NCBI GenBank assembly: GCA_020638525.1
Contig: JACKIL010000009.1
Coordinates: 1 to 64,000, forward strand
Direction: 5' to 3'
DNA: 64,000 nt
Origin: Caulobacterales bacterium
GTDB lineage: Bacteria > Pseudomonadota > Alphaproteobacteria > Caulobacterales > Parvularculaceae
The position numbers and the translations under genes are program-made. Below the pieces are notes generated by a model. That model did not search any database and had not been told where the DNA came from. It was given only the letters and a program-made list of their open reading frames with translations. The first letter of the stretch is position 1. Each line of letters opens with the position of its first letter. This document shows, one piece after another, positions 26,409-34,971 of this stretch.

Positions 26409-27011
26409 ATGCGTCCTATTGTTGTGCTTGCGCTATTGCTCGTCGCGGCGGTAATGCCAGTGCAGTCGCGCGCTCAGTTTGGCGTGGCGCCCGCCAAGCC
26501 GCTCGAAAGGGCGAAGGTGGTATATCCAGAAGAGTGCCCGTCCACCGCGGATCAGACGGTAGATGTGATGTATGACATTACCAGCGAAGGGACCACGGAA
26601 AATATCCGGGTTGTGCGGTCGACGGACAGTTGCTTCGATAACGCTGCAGTTGATGCTGTTCGGAAGTGGCGGTTTGAACCGCGAACTGTTAATGGAAAGC
26701 CTTCGCCTGAATACGACAGGGCGACCAGAATCACGTTTGCTGCACGTGGTCGCGTTGAGAACAACATTGATGAACTTCTTCCGGTAATGGCCGGCTATCC
26801 TACAAATTGCGCGAAAGGCGCAAAAGAGGTCGAGTATGTTACCCTTCGTTATGACATCTCTGAATCCGGCGAGACGGAGAATATAAGAATCGTCAAATCG
26901 ACTAACTCATGTTTCGACGAACATTCAGCTAGGTTTATAGCGAATCTGCGATACGGACCTGGTGGAGCAAGAACCGACGTAGAAGTGACGCTTACATACG
27001 AGCTTCAATAG
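26409..27011 (+). CDS. Periplasmic protein with two tandem TonB_C-like domains
   Basis: A 200-residue exported protein (signal about residues 1-23, MRPIVVLALLLVAAVMPVQSRAQ) made of two copies of a TonB C-terminal-like domain. Each copy opens with a YP..C segment and carries the nearly repeated core ENIR(V/I)V(R/K)ST(D/N)SCFD. Only copy 1 ends with the canonical AVRKWRFEP. The paired cysteines in each copy suggest one disulfide per domain. Unlike true TonB it has no membrane anchor or Pro-rich spacer and no exbB/exbD nearby, so energy transduction is doubtful. Its codons are visibly less GC-rich than those of lepA upstream, which hints at recent arrival or low expression. ATG 26409 has a G-rich ribosome site. 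Confidence 0.75.
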   Translation: MRPIVVLALLLVAAVMPVQSRAQFGVAPAKPLERAKVVYPEECPSTADQTVDVMYDITSEGTTENIRVVRSTDSCFDNAAVDAVRKWRFEPRTVNGKPSPEYDRATRITFAARGRVENNIDELLPVMAGYPTNCAKGAKEVEYVTLRYDISESGETENIRIVKSTNSCFDEHSARFIANLRYGPGGARTDVEVTLTYELQ

Positions 27012-27312
27012 AATGTGGGTGGCTTGGTTGCGGTGAAGCAAATGGGGCGCTTTCCAATAAGTTGAATATGACAGAATTTAATATTCATGAGCATAATCAT
27101 CGTTGGTTATGGTTAACGATCCCGCTTTGTTCCAAGTTATCCCACACCTTTAGAACCGCCTTATAGTGAGCGTCATCGTTCGCGTACGGATTTCACGCCG
27201 CATGCGGGCGACGCGTGACCTATGCGCGGCTCTTTGACATTGCGGGATTTCGCGGAAGTCGGTGCGTTACGCTGTCGACCGCGTTCACGTTAAATTGCGC
27301 CGGATCCAATCG
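27012..27312. other. Gene-free stretch before the palindromic element
   Basis: About 300 bp between the TonB_C-like gene and the repeat. It is AT-richer to about 27150 and contains no ORF with a ribosome site and no RNA gene that I can recognise. Confidence 0.5.
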
Positions 27313-27416
27313 TGTCATTCCGGTGCCGCCTCATTGAGGCGGAACCCGGAATCCAGACGCTGACTCAGTTTCTGGATTCCGGGTTCGCGGGCTCGCGCCC
27401 GCGTTCCGGAATGACA
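27313..27416. repeat. 104-bp palindromic intergenic element with nested hairpins
   Basis: The ends TGTCATTCCGG (27313-27323) and CCGGAATGACA (27406-27416) are perfect inverted repeats. Inside, GAACCCGGAATCCAG (27342-27356) pairs with CTGGATTCCGGGTTC (27372-27386). Two small hairpins sit on the arms: CCGCCTCA/TTGAGGCGG near 27327-27342, and GCGGGC-TCGC-GCCCGC at 27387-27402. The result is a branched cruciform or stem-loop. It lies between two convergent genes and looks like a dispersed REP-like or MITE-like element; a copy number cannot be given from one window. Confidence 0.8.
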
Positions 27417-27435
27417 AAATGGATGCTGACAGGCG

Positions 27436-28593
27436 TTAAACGCCCGCGTCGGCGATGACGCCCTGCGAGATGGTCACCGCCTGGCCGTCTCGCAGGCGTT
27501 CGCCGCCGCGGATGACGACTTTTTCGCCCGGCTTGATGTCGCCGATGACCTCGATGAGATCGCCTTGCGCGACGCCGAGTTCGACGTCGACCTGACGCGC
27601 TTTCATCTCGTCATTGATCGCGAAGACGCTGATGCGTTCGGCGCGAAGGACGAGCGCGTCGCGCGGCACGGCGAGAACGCGCTTTGCGGCTTGCGTTGGC
27701 AGGCTCACCCGCACGGCCGAACCGATCGGCCAGTCGACATCGTCGAGAACGAGGCGCAATTCGAGCGTGCGGCTTCTTTCATCGCCCACGGGCACGATCG
27801 CGCGGATCGGCGCCGTCGCAGTTTCCGCGCCATAGGCGAGGGCGATTTCGTCGCCGGGTTTCACGCTTCTGAGAAGCGCAGCCGGCGCCTGCGCCGTCAC
27901 TTCGAGATGGCGCGTATCGGTGACGCGCGCGATCGCGGCGCCGGGCGCTGCATATTCGCCGATCTGGATTTCCTGCCGCACGATGCGCCCGCCGAAAGGC
28001 GCGCGCACTTCGGTGCGTTCGAGATTGGTCTCGGCGCGTTTCAGCGAGACTTCAGCGCGCGCAAGGTTCTGGCGCGCCTCGTCACGGTTCGCGCGCATTT
28101 CGTCGAGCGAGGCGGCGGATTCCCCGGACTCATCGCCAAGGCCGGCATAACGCTCGTAAAGATCGCTGAGATAAGTGGCGCGCGATTGCAGGCGGCGCAC
28201 CTCGGCTTGCGCTTCGCCTTGCGCGAAGGTCGCGTCCGCCGGGTCGATACGCGCGATGACATCGCCTTCTTCGACTTCGGCGCCGACTTCCGCCACCCAC
28301 TCGATCTTGCCGCTTGTCGCGGCGGAGACGAGGCTGTCGCGCAGCGAAACGACGGAACCCGGCGCTTCCGAAAGCGGGGCGAGCTCTGCGTTCACCGCTT
28401 CCGCGACGCGGACGATCGCCGGGGGCGGGCCTTGCGGGGCTTCGGCCTGCGCGTCGGCGGCTTTCGCCTCGCCCGCACCTTTCATGCCGCCGGCGATGAA
28501 AGCCGCGCCGCTGGCGACGGCGAGCGCGCCTGCGGCGGCGGCGGCGAGGAGGACAAAACGCGTTCTGGTCATGGCTTTCGTTCCATTACTCAT
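27436..28593 (-). CDS. RND efflux periplasmic adaptor (membrane fusion protein)
   Basis: A 385-residue MFP with an N-terminal signal/anchor (RTRFVLLAAAAAGALAVASGAAF). The lipoyl half is WVAEVGAEVEEGDVIARID, the alpha-hairpin about residues 125-190, and the second half is VRAPFGGRIVRQEIQIGEYAAPGAAIARV. Beta-barrel and membrane-proximal domains end the protein. It connects the RND pump to an outer-membrane channel. ATG overlaps the stop of the pump gene (ATGA), so it is translated from the same mRNA, here with the pump gene first. No channel gene is in the operon; the only TolC in the window belongs to the type I system. Confidence 0.9.
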   Translation of the reverse strand: MSNGTKAMTRTRFVLLAAAAAGALAVASGAAFIAGGMKGAGEAKAADAQAEAPQGPPPAIVRVAEAVNAELAPLSEAPGSVVSLRDSLVSAATSGKIEWVAEVGAEVEEGDVIARIDPADATFAQGEAQAEVRRLQSRATYLSDLYERYAGLGDESGESAASLDEMRANRDEARQNLARAEVSLKRAETNLERTEVRAPFGGRIVRQEIQIGEYAAPGAAIARVTDTRHLEVTAQAPAALLRSVKPGDEIALAYGAETATAPIRAIVPVGDERSRTLELRLVLDDVDWPIGSAVRVSLPTQAAKRVLAVPRDALVLRAERISVFAINDEMKARQVDVELGVAQGDLIEVIGDIKPGEKVVIRGGERLRDGQAVTISQGVIADAGV

Positions 28594-31500
28594 TCAGCAG
28601 GCTGCGGGATCGCATCCGGCGCGTAGGTTTCGCTTGCTCGCGCCGTGCCGAGGCGCAGGAGCGCCGGCAGCAGCACAAGGGTGAAAAGAGTGGAAATGGT
28701 CATGCCACCGACAATGACGGTCGCAAGGCCGCGATAGATCATGCTGCCCGCGCCCGGCGCCACGACGAGGGGCAACATGCCCATCAGCGAGGTCGAGGTC
28801 GAGGCGAGGATCGGGCGAATGCGGAGCCGAAGCGCTTCGCGCACGGCGTCGCGCCGGCGCATGCCTTCCGCTTCCGACTGGCGCGTCTGTTCGACGAGCA
28901 GGATCGCATTGTTCACGACGAGGCCGAGCATGATGATGAAGCCGATCATGCCGAGAAGGTCGAGCGGCGTCGGGTTGACGAGGCTGAGGAGCCTGATTGC
29001 GATGACGCCGCCGACCGCCGCCATCGGCAGCGCGACGATGACGAGGAAAGCATCGCGCACGGATTTGAAAAGCGCCGCCATGATGAGGAAAAGGATGGCG
29101 ATGGCGAGAAGGAAGTTGCCGCCAAGATTCTTGATCGCGCGATTGAGGCTGTCGGCTTCGCCGACATATTTGAGCGAAGCGCCCGTCGGCAACACTTCAT
29201 AGAGCTGCTTTTCTGCGTTGTTCCTAAGCATCTCCATGCCTTCGCTCAAAGGCAGTTCTTTCGGCAGATTGATGCCGAGCGTGATGCTGCGCCGCGCATC
29301 GACATGGAAGATGCGCTGCGGGCCGACGCCGCGCGAGATCGTGGCGAGCTCGCCGAGCGGGACAACAGCGCCTGAAGGTGTGGCGAGCGGCGTTCTTTCG
29401 AGGTATTCCGGCGCGCCCCATTCCTTGGCTTCGAGATAGATGTCGATGCGGCCGTCTTCATGGAAGAATTCGCCGAGCCACATCCCATCGCCCATTGCGC
29501 GCACGGCGTTGGCGAGTTCCGCGCGGCTCATGCCGACTTCCGCAAGGCGGCGATCGTTCGGAAGAACGCGGATCTCGGGCGAGACGATCTGCGGGTCCGG
29601 GTTCGGCCACACATTAACGCCGGGAATGGCGGCGGTGATGATGTCGATCGCGGCCGGAATAGCGTCGGAAAGGCTCTCGTAGTCCGCAGACTGAAGGCTG
29701 ATCGCGAGCTGCCCGCCGCCGCCGAAATCGCCGAAGAGGTCGCCTTGCTGAGCGAAGACGCGCGTGTCGGGGAAGCCGGCGAGGATTTCATCGTTCACGA
29801 GGCGATTGAGATCCTCGATTTTCGACTGGTCCTTCGCGCGCACGCCGATATTGGCGCCCCAGGGGCCCGTATAGAGATAATAGTTCCGGAGCGCGGGCTC
29901 TTTTTCACCCTTCATGTAAGGGTCGAGGCGCTTGACGACGACCTCGGCGAACTCCGTGCGGATCATGTTCACATTGGCGCCGGACGGGAAGGAGATGAAG
30001 CCGTCGATTGCATCGCGTTTGACGGGCGGCAGATAGTTGAGCGACGGGAAAAGCATCCAGCCAACCGCGACCGGAATGACGGTCAGGCCCGCGATCCAGG
30101 CGAGGCGTCGGCGCGGCGTCGCCGTCAGCATCATGATGAAGTCGGCCATGCGGTCGAAGAAAGCGGGCCCGCTTTTCTCAAGCGTCACATCTTTCTTCTT
30201 CATGAAGAGCGAGGCCGCCGTCGGCAGCACCGTTACGGCGACGACGAGGCTGAAAGAGACAGCGACAGCGATCGTCAAAGCGAGGTCGGCGAAGAGCTGG
30301 CCTTCGACATCTTCGAAGAACATGATCGGAATGAAGATCGCGACGGTCGTAACGGTCGACGCGAAGAGCGCCCCAAAGACCTGGCCGACAGCGGCGCTCG
30401 CCGCCTCTTTCGGGTCGTGGCCTTCCTCGCGCATGCGCACGAAATTCTCGAGAACGACAATCGCCGCGTCGAGCACCATGCCGGTCGCGAAAGCAAGTCC
30501 CGCTAGCGAGATGACGTTGATCGTGCGGCCTGAAAGATTGAGGAAGACGACGGTCGCGGTCAGGCAGATCGGGATCGCGGAGGCGATAATGAGCGTCGCC
30601 GTCGTGCGGCGGATGAAGAACCAGAGGGCGCCGACCGCAAGAAGAACGCCGACAATGAGGTTGCCGGTCAGGAGAGAAAGCGCCCGCTTGATGAAGACCG
30701 ACGGGTCGAAACTCTTCTGGATCGTGTAGCCCATCTCGGTGAGCGGGCCTTCGTTGAGTTCGTTGATCTTCTCGGTAAGCGCGTCGATGGCGGCGAGCGT
30801 GTTGGCGCCGGGTTCGCGCAGGATACGCATGCCGATCGCAGGATTGCCGTTCTGGAAGACGACGCCGCCATTGCGGTCGGGGCCGACATCGACGGTCGCG
30901 ATATCGCCAAGGCGCACCGGCGCGCCGTCGCGCCAGGCGAGAATGGTTTCCGAAAGCTGCGCCGCCGTGAAACGGCCTTCGAAGCGCAGCGTGTAGTCGC
31001 GCCGGCCGACTTCGACCGATCCGCCGGTAACGTCCGACGAGCGGTTCACGGTCGCGGCCATTTCGTCGATCGTCACGCCAAGCTGGGCGGCGAGGAACGG
31101 GTCGAAGGTGATGCGCACGATGTCTTCGCCGTCATCGCTGTTGACGTCGACGCCCGCGACGCCCTCGATCGCCTCGATCTCGGGCGCGATGCGCGTGCGC
31201 GCAAAGTCGCTCATCCGGACGTTCTTGTTGTCGAAGCCGGGCAGGCGCTGCAGGAACAGGAAGATCAGCGTTTCGCCGGAATCGCCGCCGCCATTGCCGT
31301 TCATCTGCGGACGCTCGGCGTCAGCAGGCAGGCCGCGCACGCGCTGCAGGCGGCTCGTCACTTCCGTCCGTACGCTGTCCATATCGGTGCCGAGCGTGAA
31401 TTCGAGCTCGATCCAGCCGCCGCCGGCGTTTGACGAAGACACCATCGATTTGAGGCCGGGAAGGCCGCGCAGTTCGCGCTCGATCGGCTCGATGATCTCG

Positions 31501-31682
31501 CTTTCGACCTCCCGCGGGCTCGCCGCGCGCCATCCCGTCCAGATGCCGATGACGGGGCGCTCAATGTCGGGGAAGAGCTGGATCGGAAGGCGCATGACAG
31601 CGAGCACGCCAAGCAGGCCGATAAGCGCGATAACGACCGCGACAGCTGCGGGATTCTTGAGGCAGAGCTTCGTCAGACCCAT
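28590..31682 (-). CDS. RND efflux transporter permease (AcrB family)
   Basis: A 1030-residue inner-membrane proton-driven efflux pump with the RND plan: TM1 (AVAVVIALIGLLGVLAVMRLP) followed by IQLFPDIERPVIGIWTGW, a large periplasmic porter domain, and TM2-6. The TM4 region reads LSLAGLAFATGMVLDAAIVVLENFVRM, with the proton-relay Asp. A second periplasmic domain follows, then TM8-12 with MIGFIIMLGLVVNNAILLVEQTRQ. Substrates may be hydrophobic drugs, lipids or detergents; the sequence does not tell. It is the first gene of a two-gene operon with the adaptor. Confidence 0.93.
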   Translation of the reverse strand: MGLTKLCLKNPAAVAVVIALIGLLGVLAVMRLPIQLFPDIERPVIGIWTGWRAASPREVESEIIEPIERELRGLPGLKSMVSSSNAGGGWIELEFTLGTDMDSVRTEVTSRLQRVRGLPADAERPQMNGNGGGDSGETLIFLFLQRLPGFDNKNVRMSDFARTRIAPEIEAIEGVAGVDVNSDDGEDIVRITFDPFLAAQLGVTIDEMAATVNRSSDVTGGSVEVGRRDYTLRFEGRFTAAQLSETILAWRDGAPVRLGDIATVDVGPDRNGGVVFQNGNPAIGMRILREPGANTLAAIDALTEKINELNEGPLTEMGYTIQKSFDPSVFIKRALSLLTGNLIVGVLLAVGALWFFIRRTTATLIIASAIPICLTATVVFLNLSGRTINVISLAGLAFATGMVLDAAIVVLENFVRMREEGHDPKEAASAAVGQVFGALFASTVTTVAIFIPIMFFEDVEGQLFADLALTIAVAVSFSLVVAVTVLPTAASLFMKKKDVTLEKSGPAFFDRMADFIMMLTATPRRRLAWIAGLTVIPVAVGWMLFPSLNYLPPVKRDAIDGFISFPSGANVNMIRTEFAEVVVKRLDPYMKGEKEPALRNYYLYTGPWGANIGVRAKDQSKIEDLNRLVNDEILAGFPDTRVFAQQGDLFGDFGGGGQLAISLQSADYESLSDAIPAAIDIITAAIPGVNVWPNPDPQIVSPEIRVLPNDRRLAEVGMSRAELANAVRAMGDGMWLGEFFHEDGRIDIYLEAKEWGAPEYLERTPLATPSGAVVPLGELATISRGVGPQRIFHVDARRSITLGINLPKELPLSEGMEMLRNNAEKQLYEVLPTGASLKYVGEADSLNRAIKNLGGNFLLAIAILFLIMAALFKSVRDAFLVIVALPMAAVGGVIAIRLLSLVNPTPLDLLGMIGFIIMLGLVVNNAILLVEQTRQSEAEGMRRRDAVREALRLRIRPILASTSTSLMGMLPLVVAPGAGSMIYRGLATVIVGGMTISTLFTLVLLPALLRLGTARASETYAPDAIPQPAE

Positions 31683-31846
31683 GGCGCGCCGATCCTTAAG
31701 ATTGTTAACTTCGAGGCGTTAATTTCTCGGGCGGCGGTTCTTTCGTTCTTGTTCGTCAAGTCGCCTCGCCGCGAGCGTGAGGGGACGACGGATAGGGGTC
31801 AAATTCAAGCGCTCGGCGGGGCCGATTCGATTAAGTGAAAGCCTCT

Positions 31847-31884
31847 TGCGGCGAGCCGAGCCCATTCGAACTCGGTTCGTCGCA
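31847..31884 (-). terminator. Hairpin 7 bp after the M56-M23 gene
   Basis: TGCGGCGAGCCGAG (31847-31860) pairs with CTCGGTTCGTCGCA (31871-31884) over 14 positions, allowing two G-U pairs in the RNA, with a 10-nt loop. It directly follows the stop codon at 31891. No strong U-tract follows on the minus strand, so the terminator call is moderate. Confidence 0.5.
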
Positions 31885-31890
31885 AAGCCG

Positions 31891-34419
31891 CTATTTATCG
31901 GTATTTTTCGAGGCTTTTTCGCGCTGCAAATCAGCGAGCATTTTCTCGATGCGCGCGCGTTCTTCTTCGAGATCGCGCTGCGCATCTGCGATCGCTTCAG
32001 CCTGCTGACGAAGCGCCTCTTCGCGCTCGTTGCGGGCCTGGCGCACTTCGATCTCGCGTTCGATTCTGTCCTGACGAAGCTCGGCCTCGCGCTGGCGGCG
32101 TTCCTCTTCGCGTTGGCGCTGTTCTTCGAGGCGCTGTTGTTGTTCTTCCGCGCGGCGCTGCTGTTCTTCTGCGCGCAACTGCTGCTCTTCGGCGCGCCGT
32201 TCTGCAGCTTCGCGGAGCAATTCCGCGCGTTCGGCTTCGCGTTCGGCCTGGCGCTCCGCGCGTTCGCGCTCACGGTCGGCGAGTTCCTGCTGGCGGTTCT
32301 GGGCTTCTTCCCAGCGTGCGGCCGCTTCCTCCGCGGCGCGCGCCGCCTCTTCCTGAATCTCCTCAACCCTGTCAGGGCTGAGGAAATTCTCGAATTCCGA
32401 CCCGTCGAAGTCGAGGCCGTCGAAATTGATTCCGCTGAATTTGAAGCCATCGTCTGACGTGGCCCACGCGAAGCTTTGCGAGGACGACATTTCCTTGCCG
32501 AGTTTCTTCATCGCGTCGGCATGCTTCTTTTGCGCGTCTTTAAGGTCGCGCTTCATTTTCTTCAGATCGGCTTCGAAGCGTTTGCGTTCTTCCGGCGTGA
32601 GCGTGCGTGCGAAAGAGGAGTTGTTATCGCCGCCAGCGAGAATGACGACGTCTTCTTTGCCGCTTCCGTCCTTGGAGCGAATTCTGAAGACAGCCTTGCC
32701 CTCGCCGATAAGAGAGGCTTCCGGCCATTCCGGCGCGAGGGCGGGTGTCGCCGGTTCGGCAGGCGTTGCAGGAACGGCCGGAACTGGCGCGACCGCAGGT
32801 TCGGCGACATCAGCAGGCTCCGGTGAGAGCGGGGCCAGCGGGGTCGGAGCGGGCGCTACGGCAGGGACAGGCGCCGGCGCGGGCTTTGCGAAGGTGAGCA
32901 TCGGATCGACGCGCTCGCCGTCGCGCAGCGTTTCGAAGTGCAGGTGCGGGCCGGTGACTTTGCCGGTTGCGCCGACGGCGGCAATGACTTCGCCTTTTTT
33001 CACGCGGTCGCCGCGTTTGACAGTGTAGCTGTCGAGATGGGCGAAGCGGGAAATAAGACCGTCGCGGTGACGAATGACGACGACTTTGCCCCAGGCGGGA
33101 TTACCCTGATAGATGTCTGTCGCATCAACGACGACGCCATCGGCCGGCGATTTCACCGGGGTTCCCTTAGCGGCGCGAATATCGACGCCCTGATGGACCT
33201 TGCGGCCATCGCCGAAGACGTCCGCGGATTGTTCAAACGCAAGCGTCACTTCGCCTTCGACAGGGAGTTCGTACCCGTCATTGGCGGTCACGAGCGGTTC
33301 GCTCACGGACGCTGCTTCATCAGCGGTCGCGACGACGAAAGTCGTTGTCGTTTCCGCTTCGTCAGGCGTGGTTTCGGCTTGCGCCGGCGCGACGGCGAAG
33401 GCGGCCTGCGCGAAGGCGAGAGCGGCGGCGATGAAGAAACCCGTCGCCAGAAGAAGTTTCGAAGGCTGCGTGCGCTCATCCTTGCCGGAAAGAATGGCGT
33501 CGAGACGATCGCGCCGGCTCTTGCGGTCGAAGGGCGTGAAAGAAGGAACTGCGACGCGCGTTTCGCGGGCGCGTTCGGCGGCGAAGCGAAGGCCTTCGAC
33601 GAAGCACGCGGCATAAGCCCGGCGGTCGGCGCCGGCTTCGAGAACGAGGCGGTCCGCATTTTGTTCGGCCGCGAGTTCGGCGCGCGCGGCGAGCCGCTTC
33701 ACGAACGGATTGAACCAGAAGAGCACGCGCGCGAATGAACAGGCCGCGAAGAAAACGCCGTCGCCGCGCTTCACATGCGCGAGTTCATGCGCGCCCATGA
33801 GGACGAGATCCTTGAAGGAGACGCGCGCATCGAGCGTCGTCGGGATCAGAATGATCGGCCGGAAGACGCCGTAAACGCACACGCTCGAAATCGCATCCGA
33901 CTTGCGAAGGCGCGGCGCGCAGCGATGGTCGAGGCCAAGGCGCGCGGCCCAGTCATTGAGCGCATAGACGAGTTCGGGGTGCTTGACGGGCGTCGAGTTG
34001 CGCACATGCGCGGAGAAGACGAGCGAGCGCACGAGCCAGACGCCGCCGGCGAGAATGACGCCGTAGATGTAAAGAAGCCCAAGCGCGTTGATGAAGACTT
34101 CCGGTGTCAGCGCCGGGGCCAGAGCTGGCGCAGGCGAGGCGGCGTAGAAAGCTTCCGCCTGCTGATAATCGATGGGCGCAGCGATGAATTCCTGCGGGGC
34201 GGCCGCCGCGGCGCGCCGCAGCGAGATGCCGGCTGCGCCAAGCGCAGGCGCGAGCATGGTCGGCAGCGCGGCGACGCCGAGCGCGGCGAGCCAGATCATT
34301 TCCGACGCCGAGGGCTCGCGGCCGCGATCAAGGCCGATGGCGGCGAGGTAGACGACCGGCGCCCACGCGATCGATGCGAAGAGGCAGAAGACGACAGGTT
34401 CGAGATCGAGCTCAAACAT
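31891..34419 (-). CDS. BlaR1-like M56 membrane protease fused to M23 peptidoglycan endopeptidase and coiled coil
   Basis: An 842-residue protein with four parts. (1) Residues 1-345 are an M56/BlaR1-type protease with helices near 6-28, 42-63, 108-132 and 321-345, zinc motif HELAH (211-215) and EQNAD (252-256). (2) Residues about 383-508 are a periplasmic M23/LytM domain with all catalytic positions present: H409 and D413 (HQGVD), H461 (AHLDS), H492 and H494 (HLH). (3) A Pro/Ala linker spans about 509-566. (4) A charged tail has Gly-Asp-aromatic repeats (657-680) and a Glu/Arg/Gln coiled coil (684-838). Canonical BlaR1 ends instead in a penicillin-binding sensor. It lies next to the BlaI-like gene with adjoining ends (34419), so the pair forms an operon and probably senses or trims cell wall. 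Confidence 0.9.
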   Translation of the reverse strand: MFELDLEPVVFCLFASIAWAPVVYLAAIGLDRGREPSASEMIWLAALGVAALPTMLAPALGAAGISLRRAAAAAPQEFIAAPIDYQQAEAFYAASPAPALAPALTPEVFINALGLLYIYGVILAGGVWLVRSLVFSAHVRNSTPVKHPELVYALNDWAARLGLDHRCAPRLRKSDAISSVCVYGVFRPIILIPTTLDARVSFKDLVLMGAHELAHVKRGDGVFFAACSFARVLFWFNPFVKRLAARAELAAEQNADRLVLEAGADRRAYAACFVEGLRFAAERARETRVAVPSFTPFDRKSRRDRLDAILSGKDERTQPSKLLLATGFFIAAALAFAQAAFAVAPAQAETTPDEAETTTTFVVATADEAASVSEPLVTANDGYELPVEGEVTLAFEQSADVFGDGRKVHQGVDIRAAKGTPVKSPADGVVVDATDIYQGNPAWGKVVVIRHRDGLISRFAHLDSYTVKRGDRVKKGEVIAAVGATGKVTGPHLHFETLRDGERVDPMLTFAKPAPAPVPAVAPAPTPLAPLSPEPADVAEPAVAPVPAVPATPAEPATPALAPEWPEASLIGEGKAVFRIRSKDGSGKEDVVILAGGDNNSSFARTLTPEERKRFEADLKKMKRDLKDAQKKHADAMKKLGKEMSSSQSFAWATSDDGFKFSGINFDGLDFDGSEFENFLSPDRVEEIQEEAARAAEEAAARWEEAQNRQQELADRERERAERQAEREAERAELLREAAERRAEEQQLRAEEQQRRAEEQQQRLEEQRQREEERRQREAELRQDRIEREIEVRQARNEREEALRQQAEAIADAQRDLEEERARIEKMLADLQREKASKNTDK

Positions 34420-34802
34420 TATTCATTCTCCTCCGTATGCAGAACGCGCTCCAGCTCCTCGATCTCTTCATCGGTGAGGAGTTTCGACTGGGCGAAGAGA
34501 AGCGCGGGCGGGGCGGCGTCGAGTTCGAGGACGCGGCTCGAAAAATCCTGGATCATCCGGCCGAGGAGCGCGACCTTGCCGACGGCGGCGGCGTAGGTGT
34601 TGATCCCGTCTTCGGGGCGCTTCCTGAGGAGGCCCTTGTCGCACATCCGCTCGAGTACGGTGCGCAGGGTCGAATAGGACCAGCCAAGCGGTTCGGCGAG
34701 TTCGTCCGAAATCTCGCGGGCTGAAAGCGCCTTGCGCCGCCACAGGAGTTTCAGGATTTCAAGCTCAGGCCTGGTGGGTTGGGCGGACGCGTCTGCCGAC
34801 AT
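34419..34802 (-). CDS. BlaI/MecI/CopY-family transcriptional repressor
   Basis: A 127-residue winged-helix repressor. RPELEILKLLWRRKALSAREISDEL and SYSTLRTVLERMCDKGLLRKR are the BlaI-type helices and wing; the acidic C-terminal helices (LLTDEEIEELERVLHTEE) suit dimerisation. In the known family an M56 partner inactivates the repressor by cleavage, which lifts repression. The frame extends to ATG 34862, but ATG 34802 is preferred: it has GAGAGAG upstream, gives family length and leaves the two operators outside the coding region. It overlaps the start of the M56-M23 gene by one base. Autoregulation is likely through GTTACAnnTGTAGC sites at 34873-34886 and 34907-34920. Confidence 0.9.
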   Translation of the reverse strand: MSADASAQPTRPELEILKLLWRRKALSAREISDELAEPLGWSYSTLRTVLERMCDKGLLRKRPEDGINTYAAAVGKVALLGRMIQDFSSRVLELDAAPPALLFAQSKLLTDEEIEELERVLHTEENE

Positions 34803-34872
34803 GGATGCTCTCTCACTCTCGCGGATTCCCTCGCTGGGCGACGAGGCTTCCCCGCCCGCCATTGAGGGTTGC

Positions 34873-34886
34873 GCTACAAATGTAAC
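34873..34886. promoter_or_regulatory. BlaI-type operator, promoter-proximal
   Basis: GCTACAAATGTAAC (reverse complement GTTACATTTGTAGC). The TACA-nn-TGTA core begins 73 bp before the chosen repressor start. It shares all 12 fixed positions with the sites at 15305-15318 and 34907-34920. Confidence 0.78.
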
Positions 34887-34906
34887 ACGGCAATTCCTAG
34901 CATGAC

Positions 34907-34920
34907 GTTACAACTGTAGC
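34907..34920. promoter_or_regulatory. BlaI-type operator, distal
   Basis: GTTACAACTGTAGC, in the opposite orientation to the proximal site, with cores 34 bp apart. Paired operators across the promoter are usual for BlaI/MecI autoregulation. Confidence 0.75.
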
Positions 34921-34971
34921 AACGACGGAATCCGCCGCTGCGATGAAGCGAGTGTTTCCTGAGAGGAACCG

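Noticed and set aside
31690..31725. TTAA repeats before the RND operon as a CtrA site
   Set aside because: The TTAA pairs are 5 and 10 bases apart, not the 7 required by the TTAA-N7-TTAA pattern.
31777..32457. Hydrophobic plus-strand frame (226 codons) opposite the coiled-coil tail
   Set aside because: The Leu/Phe/Ala pattern arises from reading the Glu/Arg/Gln coiled-coil codons on the other strand; no ribosome site.
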